This document shows positions 55,401 to 64,000 of a stretch of 64,000 bases of DNA, piece by piece; within the stretch, counting starts at the first letter, position 1, and each line of letters opens with the position of its first letter. The notes under the pieces are model-generated. The model worked only from the letters and a program-made list of their open reading frames with translations. It had not been told where the DNA came from and ran no database searches. The position numbers and the translations under genes are program-made. Origin of the DNA: Prionace glauca (Eukaryota > Chordata > Chondrichthyes > Carcharhiniformes > Carcharhinidae); the NCBI GenBank assembly GCA_037974335.1, contig CM075760.1, positions 43,528,103-43,592,102 on the forward strand. The letters run 5' to 3'.

Positions 55401-56242
55401 AAGAGGTTACACTTTGGCCTCAAAATCAATGAGGACTCTGATCTCTGGGAAGGAAGGAAACCCTGGGAGGTGGGCGGGGAGGATTCACAAATACCCGCTG
55501 GAGGCCCCAACATCCCCAATAAGACCCACTGGTTTTATTGTCAGTCTGCAGACAGGTGCTGGAGAACTGAACCCATGATGTGGGTATGCCGGCGTTGGAC
55601 TGGGGGAAACACAGTAAAAAGTCTGACAACACCAGTCCAACCGATTTATTTGATAGTAAACTCACAAGTGAGTTAAACCTGGTGTTGTCAAACTGAACCC
55701 AGACAGAGGAGAGAGAGAGAGGAAATTGGGAGTGGAGGAAAGAAATGAAGATATAGGGTTTGGATTTCAGGCCCGGGGGGTGGAGACTGTGTGGGACAGG
55801 AACTTAAAGATATGGGGGAACAAGAGGAAAATATGTTCCAGAGAAACAAGAATTATCTGTTTACAATTTCTATCCTGGACTGATAGTGATGACGTTTCTA
55901 AACTGTTTTACAGGATATTGGAAATGGACGATTTACAGACTGCAACCAGTCATTCAGTTCATTGGGGTCTGAATATCATCGGCCTTTGAATGTGGAAGGA
56001 GAAATGTTTCTCTGTTCTGTCTGTGGGAAAAGATTTTAAATATCAGTGTGACTGGAAAAGCACTGAGACACACACATCCAATTGAGTGTTCCAGTGAACT
56101 GACAATGAAAAGAGCTTTGACCTGTTACACAGCCTGGAAAAACATCACACCATTCACAACGTGGAGATACTGTACATGTTCTGTATGTGGACGAAGCTTC
56201 AACTGATCATCCAACCTGGAGAGACACAAGGACACCGACAAT
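55401..56242. other. 5' flank of zinc-finger B with finger relics
   Basis: 55575-55690 holds an elasmobranch repeat ('gtctgacaacaccagtcc'). 55960-56240 contains decayed zinc-finger coding sequence (CSVCGRSFN before a TGA at 56204-56206, then [10 protein letters not shown]). The same decayed block recurs before gene C at 57310-57600. Confidence 0.55.
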
Positions 56243-56917
56243 GTGGGGAAACCATGGAAATGTGAGGAATGTGGTAAGGGATTCAAGTATCCATCCCTGT
56301 TAGAAAACCATCAACGCATTCACACTGGGGAGAAACCATTCACCTGTTTTGTGTGTGGGAAGGGATTTACTCAGTTGTCCTGTTTTCAGTCACACCAACA
56401 AACTCACACTGAGGAGAAGCCATTCAGCTGTACTTCCTGTGGAAAGAGGTTCAGGTCTTCATCCAACCTCACTGCACACCAGCGAGTTCACACCGGAGAG
56501 AGACCATTCAGCTGCTCCGAGTGTGGGAAGGGATTCACTCGATCCTCCCATCTGCTGGAACACCAGCAAACCCACAGTGAAGAGAGGCCATTCAGCTGCA
56601 CCAGTTGTGGAAAGAGGTTCAGGTCTTCACCCAATCTCATTGCCCACCAGAGAGTTCATTCGGGGAAGAAACCGTTCACCTGCTCTGTGTGTGGGAAGGA
56701 ATACACTCACCCATCCAACCTGCTGATACACCAGCGAACTCACACAGGGGAGAGGCCATTCACCTGCTCTGTGTGTGGGAAGGGATTCACAACGTCCTTT
56801 AACCTAGTGATACACCAACACACTCACACTGGCGAGAGGCCATTCACCTGCTCTGTGTGTGGGAAAGGATTCACTCAGCCATCCAACCTGCTGACACACC
56901 AGCAAATTCATAAGTAA
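56243..56917 (+). CDS. C2H2 zinc-finger array B, eight fingers, no ATG
   Basis: 224 codons encode [26 protein letters not shown] and seven further intact C2H2 fingers, ending in HQQIHK and TAA. Fingers 3 and 5 are near-duplicates ([11 protein letters not shown]). Where paralogues have ACCATGGAG before KPWKC, this copy has AATGTGGGG, giving Val instead of the start Met; the in-frame TGA at 56204-56206 lies upstream and there is no Met codon anywhere in the array. Either it is spliced to an upstream coding exon, starts at GTG or another non-ATG codon, or is a recently silenced gene. All zinc ligands are present, so the array itself is not yet decayed. Confidence 0.65.
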   Translation: MGKPWKCEECGKGFKYPSLLENHQRIHTGEKPFTCFVCGKGFTQLSCFQSHQQTHTEEKPFSCTSCGKRFRSSSNLTAHQRVHTGERPFSCSECGKGFTRSSHLLEHQQTHSEERPFSCTSCGKRFRSSPNLIAHQRVHSGKKPFTCSVCGKEYTHPSNLLIHQRTHTGERPFTCSVCGKGFTTSFNLVIHQHTHTGERPFTCSVCGKGFTQPSNLLTHQQIHK

Positions 56918-57405
56918 CTGCATTGTTGGATTCTGTTATTTTTGCTGCTGTTAATCACATTTTAATACTGATAACCTGATAATATTTGGCTTGCTCCTGC
57001 TGATATTAACAAACTCTATAACTGGCTGGCTCTTAAATATCTTGGTTATGTCACAGATTTTCGGAGCTGTAAAGTCTCTTTTTGAAAGCACCATCTGTGA
57101 TATTTTCCCTTGATTCAAGAACAGCATTTCCTGGAAGTTCACCTCCAATCTTCACCATCCTGACTTGAAAATATATTTTTGAGCAGCCTTCACGGTCGCT
57201 GGCTCAAAATCCTAGAATTTCATCCCAAATAGCACTGTTGGTGCACCTACACCCCAGGGACTGCAGCAGTTCAAGAAAGTAGCTCATCACCTCCACTCTT
57301 TCAAACCTGAATATCATCAGCCTTTGAATGTGAAAAGAAAAATATTTGTCTGTTCTGTCTGTGGGAAAAGATTTTAAACATCAGTGTGACTGGAAAAGCA
57401 TCGAG

Positions 57406-57437
<32 letters not shown>

Positions 57438-57605
57438 CTGAGTGACAGTGTTCCAGTGAAGTGACTGTGAAAGAGCTTTAACCAGTTACAAAGCCTGAAG
57501 AAAAAACATACCATTCACAGTGGGGAGAAACTGTACACAGGTTCTGTGTGTGGACAAGTCTTCAACTGATTGTCCAAACTGGAGAGACACAAGGACACTG
57601 GCACC
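56918..57605. other. Spacer between zinc-finger arrays B and C
   Basis: 57130-57300 holds a plus-strand 3' piece of the second LINE family ('gggactgcagcagttcaag'). 57310-57600 repeats the decayed upstream block of array B. 57412-57437 is (CA)n. Confidence 0.6.
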
Positions 57606-58481
57606 ATGGAGAAACCATGGAAATGCGGGGATTGTGGGAAAGGATACAGTTACCCTTCTGAACTGGAAATGCATCGACGCGCTCACACTGGGGAGAGGCC
57701 GTTCACCTGCTCCACCTGTGGGAAGGGATTCACTCAGTCATCCAGCCTGCTGACACACCAGTACGTTCACACTGATCAGACACCTTTCAAATGTTCTGAC
57801 TGTGAGAAAACATTTAAAAGCAAAAAGTATCTGCTGAGGCACCAACACATTCACAGTGAGGAGAAGCCATTCACCTGCCCCTTGTGTGGGAAGGGATTCA
57901 CTGCTACATCCAACCTGCAGAAACACCAGCGAGTTCACACTGACAAGAGACCCTTTAAATGTCCAGACTGTGGGAAGTGCTTTAAAACCTCTGGTGAAGT
58001 GACGTGTCATCAACGTGTTCACACTGACGAGAGACCATTCAGATGCTCTCACTGTGGGACTGGCTTCAGGCGATCATCTGAACTCACTGTACACCAGCGA
58101 ATTCACACTGGAGAGAGACCATACACCTGCTCTGCGTGTGGGAAGAACTTCATTCAGTCATACCACCTGCTGAAACATCAGCAAATTCATTCCAATATAA
58201 AACCTTTTAAATGTTTTGACTGTGAGCAGAGCTTTAAAAGCAGCAATGGTCTCATGATGCACCAACGAGTTCACACTGGGGAGAGACCATTCACTTGCTC
58301 TGTGTGTGGGAAGGGATTCACTCAGTCATACAATCTGCTGAAACATCAGCAAATTCACTATAATATAAAACATTATGAATGTTTTGATTACGAGCAGAAC
58401 ATTAAAAACAGCAATAATCTAATGATACCCCAGCAAGTTCACACCAGGGAGAGACCTCACCTGTTCCGAATGTGGGAATAG
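57606..58481 (+). CDS. C2H2 zinc-finger protein C, frameshifted near its end
   Basis: 291 residues from the ATG in GCACCATGG. It starts MEKPWKCGDCGKGY and has nine regular C2H2 fingers. Finger 10 (YECFDYEQNIKNSNNL) has lost its second Cys and its first His. After TRERP the frame shifts by one base near 58455, so the 11th finger (sequence matching CSECGNRFTDLQ and HQQLHE in another frame) is not read and the protein ends at TAG, 58479-58481. It alternates two finger types, CGKGF and a KCxDCEKxFK type, and HTGERPF linkers are often replaced (HTDKRPF, HSNIKPF). It may still yield a nine-finger DNA-binding protein; decay at the C-terminus suggests relaxed constraint. Confidence 0.75.
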   Translation: MEKPWKCGDCGKGYSYPSELEMHRRAHTGERPFTCSTCGKGFTQSSSLLTHQYVHTDQTPFKCSDCEKTFKSKKYLLRHQHIHSEEKPFTCPLCGKGFTATSNLQKHQRVHTDKRPFKCPDCGKCFKTSGEVTCHQRVHTDERPFRCSHCGTGFRRSSELTVHQRIHTGERPYTCSACGKNFIQSYHLLKHQQIHSNIKPFKCFDCEQSFKSSNGLMMHQRVHTGERPFTCSVCGKGFTQSYNLLKHQQIHYNIKHYECFDYEQNIKNSNNLMIPQQVHTRERPHLFRMWE

Positions 58482-59274
58482 ATTCACTGACTTACAGCAA
58501 ATGCTGAGACACCAGCAACTTCACGAGTGTCTGCAGGAGTTGGATTCAGCTGTTTTTGCTGCTGTTAATCCCATTGAGGACTGAACGTGTGGGTTAATCT
58601 GAGGTGTGTAAGAAATCTGCCCCAGCCACTCTCTTCCATGGTTCAGTAGCCCTGGATGCAGAACAGAAGCTTCTTTACAACTGTGTTTAGAGTCAGGAAG
58701 AACAACGGTGAATGTTAGAAACTGTAAGATTTTATTTCTGGGAGTCAGAGATTACCTAAAAAGGCGGTCAGTGTCATTGGTGATTTTAAATCACTGTTTT
58801 CAGAAACAACAGTTTAGATATGGTACGTCAGTTAAATAGGCAGAAAAGACAGATGACCCATAACAAGTGAGAATGGTTTTCTGGATCGGGGGGAAGCTGA
58901 ACTCTGCGTTTGGAGGCTCCTCAGAATGGTTTACTGGTCTCCGATCAGACACTCGGACGGTTGAAGTTGATCTCTGCAGCTGGAGGTGACGGTCTCCAGA
59001 TCTCATTCCTCTAGATCCAGTCAATTTGGTGTCAGTCTGAATACAGCACAAATCACTTTGAAAAACTCTTTCCTGTCCAGAGTGATTTTCCCCCTCGAGC
59101 CCGTTTAACTTTCACTCAGAGAGTTAGTTAACATCCGGGTCATCAGATCCAACCTTATCCAGTTTAGAAATGTCTTGTTTCAGGATTTGTGACAGAGACA
59201 TGTCCTGGGTAGAGAGAACAGACCTATCCTGTGTTTGTTACCCGGTAAACTGTGTGGAAGCTTTCTTCATAAGA
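58482..59274. other. 3' flank of zinc-finger gene C
   Basis: 58482-58580 is the out-of-frame end of the last finger and tail. The rest is presumed 3' untranslated or intergenic DNA without a recognised feature. Confidence 0.45.
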
Positions 59275-59405
59275 TGTGGAGATGCTGGAGTTGGACTGGG
59301 GTGGACACAGTAAGAAGTCTCACACCTGATGAAGGAGCATCACTCCGAAAGCTCGTGATTCCAAATAAACCTGTTGGACTTTGACCTGGTGTTGTGAGAC
59401 TTTGT
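59275..59405 (+). repeat. Elasmobranch dispersed repeat
   Basis: Nearly complete short copy: 'gatgctggagttggactggg', 'acctgatgaaggagcatcac', 'gctcgtgattccaaataaac', 'tggtgttgtgagact'. The same family as pieces at 7838, 49040 and 55575. Confidence 0.8.
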
Positions 59406-59977
59406 ACTGTTCTTCATAAGAGAGCAAGACTTTTCTGTTAATATTTAATAAATTTCTAGAAATTTTATGAAGATTCGATGGGGATTTCAATCAAAACATG
59501 CAGTCAAATCAGAAATTGGTGTAAAACTGTTCCTGACTGTAAGTGACGCTTCCAGTCTGAAAATGTCTTTGATCTGAAGTTTCCAAGTGTTTATGTGACA
59601 TTCCTGAGTTTTCTGATGTAAGGCAGTGACAACAACTGGTATTTACTGTTAACAGATTAAAATATATGCTGCACAGGAGCTGAAAGGTAAGGAGAGGGAA
59701 GATGGAGAAATTGTAATTCACCAAAGGTGTACACATGGTGTTTGTCAAGATTTCCTTTTTAACTAACAATAAATTCAATGTACTGTTTGGGAGCAGGTCC
59801 AGGATTAGGGTGAGGTATTAGTTAGGGTGAGGTGTTAGGGTTAGGATTCAGGATGGAGGTTGGGATCTTGGTTTTGGTGCTGAGAATGCAGACAAAAATT
59901 GGGATCCTGCTGTATTTATGCGTGGAGTTCCAAGGATGGTGGAACCAGGAGTAAAAATGGAAAAAAGGTTCCAGTAC
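59406..59977. other. Non-coding stretch
   Basis: 59808-59860 has short repeats of 'gttagggtgaggt'. No gene. Confidence 0.4.
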
Positions 59978-60285
59978 GGCCGTGGTGGCACAGTGGTTAG
60001 TACTGCTGCCTCTCAGCGCCAAGGACCCGGGTTCATTTCCAGCCTTGGGTAACAGTGTGGAGTTTGCACTTTCTTCCTGTGTTTACGTGGATTTCCTTCG
60101 GGTGTTCCAGTTTCCTCCCACAGTCCAAAGATGCATGGGTTAGGTTGATTGGCCATGATAAATTGCCCCTTTTAATCAGGGAGGATTGGCATGTGAGGTT
60201 ATGGGAAAAGGGCCCGGGGGGGATTGTTGTCAGTGCAGGATCAATGGGCTGAATGGCCTCCTTCTACAGTTTTATCTTGTCTGTT
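59978..60285 (+). repeat. tRNA-derived SINE
   Basis: Plus-strand, nearly complete: head 'gtggtggcacagtggttag', box-B-like 'gggttcatttccagcc', body 'ccaaagatgcatgggttagg', tail 'aatgggctgaatggcctcct'. Confidence 0.8.
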
Positions 60286-60474
60286 TCAGTGCCAGATTCT
60301 TGTTTCATCTGTTTACATGTCCTACAATTTCATTGTTTAGAGCTGTTTTTCTCAGTCCCAGATGTGGCATTCAAATTTTGGCTTCAACTATTAAATAAAT
60401 TGGTTCACTGTTTCTGTGTGTGTGTGTGTCTTTCTGAATATCAGATTATGTGTCAGTGTATTTGTGTGTGAACA

Positions 60475-61470
60475 AAGCAAAGAAAATTACAGCACAGGAA
60501 CAGGCCCTTCGGCCCTCCAAGTCTGCACCGACCATGCTGTCCAACTGAACTAAAGCCCCATACCCTTCTGGGGACCATATCCCTCTATTCCCACCTTATT
60601 CATGTATTTGTCAAGACACCCCTTAAAAGTCGCTATCACATCTGCTTCCACGACCTCCCCTGGCAACAAGTTCCAGGCACTCACCATCCTCTGTCTAAAA
60701 AAACTTGCCTTGTACATCTCCTTTAAACCTTGCCCCTCATATCTTAAACCTATGCCCCCAGGTAATTGACTCTTCCACATTGGGAAAAAGTTCCTGACTA
60801 TCCACTCTGTCCAAGCCTCTCATAAGCTTGTTGACTTCTGTCAGGTCGCCCCCTCAACCTCCATCGTTCCAAGTGAGAAGAAACCAAGTTTCTCCAACCT
60901 CTCCTCATAGTTAATGCCCTCCATGTCAGGCAACATCCTGGTCAATCTTTTCTGTACCCTCTCCAAAGCCTCCACATCCTTCTGATGGTGTGGCAACCAG
61001 AATTGAACATTATATCCAAGTGCGGCCTAACTAAGGTTCTATAAATCTGCAAAATGACTTGCCAATTTTTAAACTGGCCGGTGAAGGCATGCATGCCATA
61101 TGCCATCTTGACTACCTTCTCCACCTGTGTTGCCAATTTCAGTGACCTGTGTACCTGTACACCCAGATCCCTCTGCCTATCAATACTCTTAAGGCATCTG
61201 CCAGTTACTGTATGTTTCCTATCTGGATTAAATCTTCCAAAATGCATTCCTCACATTTGTCCGGATTAAATTCCATTTGCCGTTTCTCCGCCCAAGTCTC
61301 CGATCGATCTGTTTCCTGCTGTATCCTCTGATAGTGCTCATTGCTATCCGCAAATTCATCGACCTTTATGTCGTTCACAAACTTACGAATAAAACCAGTT
61401 ACATTTTGCTCCAAACCATTTATATATATTACAAACAGAATCATTATATATATTATAAACAATTGTGTGT
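60475..61470 (-). mobile_element. CR1 3' half
   Basis: Minus-strand CR1 with its 3' tail at 60478 ('ggagggccgaagggcctgtt' read on minus). It encodes the degraded reverse transcriptase end (FVNDIKVDEFADSNEHYQRIQQ) and the C-terminus (FFRQRMVSAWNLLPGEVVEA). Several stops and frame changes. Simple repeats flank its 5' side. Confidence 0.82.
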
Positions 61471-61689
61471 CAGTATGTGAGTCTGTCGGTGTGGGGTGTC
61501 TGTCTCTCTCTCTCTGTCTGTGTTGGTTTGAAGAACCCTATGCTAACTGCTGCCTGTTGTTTCCTTGTGTTAGTTTAATCACTGCAGTGTCTGAGAAATC
61601 AACTTCATTTTTATCTGATGTGGCTTTAAGTGTAACAGTTTTTTAAAAAATTCTTCCATTTCTACCTCGGTGTGGGTCGAAACTCCCCA

Positions 61690-62640
61690 CGTACGAACAT
61701 AGGTGCAGGAGTAAGCCATTCAGCCCCTCGAGCCTGTTCCACCCCATTAAATGAGATCATGGCTGTTCAGTGGCCTACCTCCATATACCTACCTTTGGCC
61801 CATATCCCTTAATACCTTTGCTTAACAAAATATGTGTCTATCTCAAGATTTAAAGGTGGCAACTAATTTAGCATCAACTGCCTTTTGTAGAAGAGATTTC
61901 CAAACCTCTACCATCCTTTCTGAGTAGAAGTGCTTCCTAATATCCTTCCCGAAAGGTCTAACCCTAATTGACTGCCTCCTGGATCTAGAATCTCTCACCA
62001 GTGGAAATAGTTTATCTTCATCCACCCTGCCTTTTCCTGTCTGTATCTTGAATACTTTGATCAGATAAGCCCTTACCCTTCTAAATACTGAAGAATACAG
62101 GTCTAATTTGTGTAATCTCTCCTCATAGGCTTGGCTGCCTCACAGTGCCAGGGCCTCAGGTTTGATTCCCAGTTTGGGTCACTGTGGAATTTGCCCATGT
62201 CTTCCCATGTCTACATTGGTTTCCTTTGGGTGCTCTGGTTTCCTCCCACAGTCCAAAGAAGTGAGGGTTCGGTGGATTGGCCACATTAAATTACCCCTTA
62301 GTTTTGGGGGAACAAACTGGGATAAATGCATTGGGTTATGGGAATAGGGCCTGGGTGGGATTGTAATCGATGCAGACTCAATGGGTTGACTAGCCTCTTC
62401 CTGTACTGTAGGATTCTATGATGTGTGGTACCCAGATCTGCTCACAGTACTGCAAGTGGGGTCTAACCCAGTGTTTTGTGTAACTGCAGGAAAACTTCTC
62501 TGTCCTTATACTCCAGTCCTCTCAATGTAAAGGCCAGCTTTCCTTAACCTTTTTGATTATTTTCTCAGTCTGAACCTCCAAGTCTCTTTGGACATCCATT
62601 GCATTGAACTTCATACCATCTAGAAAGTACTCTGATCTAT
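61690..62640 (-). mobile_element. Old CR1-like copy interrupted by a SINE
   Basis: Minus-strand decayed CR1-like 3' region (61690-62129: 'aaatgagatcatggctg', RDSRSRRQSIRVRPFGKDIRKHF) resuming at 62421-62640 ('gctcacagtactgcaagtg'). The inserted SINE is listed separately. Confidence 0.65.
62130..62420 (+). repeat. tRNA-derived SINE inside the old CR1
   Basis: Plus-strand SINE ('ggcctcaggtttgattccca', 'ctctggtttcctcccacag', 'aatgggttgactagcctctt', ending 'gtaggattctatga'). It is younger than the CR1 it splits. Confidence 0.8.
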
Positions 62641-62699
62641 CCACTACCAGGGAGAGTGAGTTGATGTTTTCAGACATTCTGTAGGATTCCCTCCCACAG

Positions 62700-63340
62700 T
62701 CTGATTGGATGTGTCTGTCTGGCGCCTTTTTTCCAGGCACTGTCCGTGTTTGGGTGTTGGTGTATTTTCAGGAGCAGCTGGCACTTCCTTGGCTGTTGTC
62801 CTCTCAGATATTCCATCTGTTTTTAGTTAATGTGTCTGGAATCTTTGAGCTTTTCCAGGCTGTGTCCAATTATCCTTCCTGTCTCTGGTATATGGGCCTA
62901 GATAGCTTGGTGTCATTATACACATTGTTTGATTATCTATCTGCCTCCAACGAGTATTGTTGTCTGTCCATAATGATGGTGTTGCTGTCCTTGTCTTCTG
63001 GTTTTATGATCATGTCAACACTGGACCTCAGCTCCCTGATGGTCTCTTTTTCTCTCAGGGTAACATTCTGTTTGTCTCTTGTGTTTCTGTGCTGTGGCAG
63101 GGCAGAAACTGGATTGGAGGGATTCAGCCAAGGCGTTCTGAGAAGGATGGGCACGGAGTTTGGAGGTGACAGCATGTTCAGGGAGTTTGGAAAGAGAGGC
63201 TGGAGATGGGGGAGTAGATGGTAAGGATGGTGGGGTCAAGGGTTTGTTTGTTGAGAAGGGAGTGTTGATGGCAGATTTGAAGGACAGACTCAGAACCTGA
63301 AGCGAGAGATATGTTGACAATGTCTGAAGAATCAGGGGCG
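62700..63340 (-). mobile_element. Penelope-like retroelement fragment
   Basis: On the minus strand, 63058-62933 encodes LREKETIRELRSSVDMIIKPED and then DSNTIIMDRQQY. This matches the motif found just before the reverse transcriptase of Penelope-like elements (IVIKPADKGG, VVMD-x-x-x-Y as I recall it). Flanking sequence has the low-complexity Ser/Pro composition of the region before it. The element is broken and truncated; catalytic motifs are not seen. Confidence 0.5.
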
Positions 63341-63836
63341 TTGGATATCAGTAGTTTAGTGGGAGATTGAATGGGAATAGAGCCAATGAACCAGGAGGTG
63401 GGGCTCATGGACAAGATGTATCCTGAGAGGACATGAGGGGAGAAGGGAGAGAAAGTAAAGAAATGTGGGTTCAGGACTCGAGAAAGGATGAAATTTACAG
63501 ACGGTTTCGCCCGGATGAGAGAGGGAAGGGAGGGAAACAGCAGAGGCAGCTGATCAGATTGTCTCCATCTTCGTGACAAAGAAACTCCATGAGCTCCTCA
63601 CACTTGTTGTTGGAGGTGAGGATGGAGGGAATACAGGAGAGAGAGAGCCCAAAATGTGTGTTTGAGATATTAAAAAAAAGTCAACACAGTGTGTGAGTTT
63701 GATGCAAAGCTGATTTATTTGACTTTTAATGAGAATATTAGCCCCTAAAGTGGCTGAGGTTTATTACCAGTGTAAACAGACCTGAATGAAGATGGTTCAG
63801 TCCTGAATGTGAGTAACAGCAACATCCAATCACTAT
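63341..63836. other. Non-coding stretch
   Basis: Purine-rich DNA (63480-63650), then presumed 3' flank of the zinc-finger relic at the edge. No other feature recognised. Confidence 0.35.
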
Positions 63837-64000
63837 CGTTACTTGTGAACTCACTAGAGTTTCAGCAGGTGGGATGAAGTCGTACATCCCTTCCCACACT
63901 CAGAGCAGGTGAATGGTCTGTCCACAGTGTGAATTCATTGGTGTACAGAGAGTTGAGAAGATTGCACAAACCCAGTCCCACAGTGAGAGCACCTGAATCA
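63837..64000 (-). pseudogene. C2H2 zinc-finger array D, broken, cut by window edge
   Basis: The minus strand encodes RCSHCGTGFVQSSQLSVHQ, an in-frame TGA where paralogues have Arg, IHTVDRPFTCSECGKGCTTSSHLLKL, then TAG. The first finger resembles finger 6 of gene C (RCSHCGTGF). In the second finger the position after CGKG is Cys instead of Phe, and its final His residues are lost. The array continues beyond the right edge. It is a dead end of a further paralogue, in opposite orientation to B and C. Confidence 0.75.

Noticed and set aside
9600-62160. tRNA-like sequences with 'gggttcgattcc' in several places
   Set aside because: These are box B motifs of SINE heads followed by SINE bodies, not tRNA genes.
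62709-63224. A 171-codon plus-strand hydrophobic frame
   Set aside because: The opposite strand carries a better-explained Penelope-like motif; the plus frame has no recognisable content.
1-64000. CRISPR arrays, operons, virus-derived elements
   Set aside because: No spaced direct repeats of CRISPR type, no prokaryotic gene layout, and no gag, pol, envelope or long terminal repeat pattern was seen.

Overview
The window reads as nuclear DNA of a cartilaginous fish, most likely a shark. The decisive evidence is a clustered immunoglobulin heavy-chain (IgH) unit on the minus strand near the left edge: leader, V, D1, D2 and J, all unrearranged and within about 1.75 kb. Its recombination signals (V-23, 12-D1-22, 12-D2-12, 23-J) are the arrangement known from shark IgH clusters. 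The rest supports this: many elasmobranch-type tRNA-derived SINEs, CR1-clade LINEs with TTCTATG-type 3' ends, and C2H2 zinc-finger genes that begin with a Met-Glu-Lys-Pro-Trp-Lys-Cys motif. Host coding sequence is sparse and most of the window is transposon debris.

Layout. 1-3.1 kb: IgH V-D-D-J unit with its promoter; the constant exons would lie off the left edge. 3.1-15.5 kb: non-coding DNA, of which 2.4-7 kb is duplicated at 10.9-15.5 kb; the second copy carries a broken V exon. 14-30 kb: nested CR1, a second LINE family, and SINEs. 30.6-31.7 kb: a GT-rich microsatellite and an 84-bp, six-copy minisatellite. 32.5-42.9 kb: two inverted arms of about 700 bp enclosing about 9 kb. That interval holds tRNA-Leu(AAG), tRNA-Phe(GAA)-like and tRNA-Glu(CTC)-like genes, tRNA-Glu relics, and three copies of one young CR1 subfamily, one with an open frame of 786 codons. 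43.2-44.8 kb: a two-exon GPR139-like class A receptor. 46.6-47.5 kb: tRNA-Thr(TGT) and a tRNA with a Lys body but a CTG (Gln) anticodon. 49-52 kb: SINE and CR1 copies. 52.2-58.5 kb: a zinc-finger cluster of one minus-strand and two plus-strand arrays around a CpG-rich promoter region with NRF1-like, CCAAT and CRE-like elements. 59-64 kb: more SINE/CR1, a Penelope-like fragment, and a broken zinc-finger array at the right edge.

How the genes work together. The IgH pieces form one functional unit: V-D1-D2-J joining obeys the 12/23 rule and the L, V and J reading frames are open. The zinc-finger genes are tandem paralogues, probably DNA-binding regulators, in mixed states of decay. The receptor and the tRNAs are independent. 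No virus-derived element, CRISPR array or operon was seen. The most unusual single object is the Lys-type tRNA with a CTG anticodon. The best-supported biological system is the intact germline IgH unit beside its decayed duplicate.
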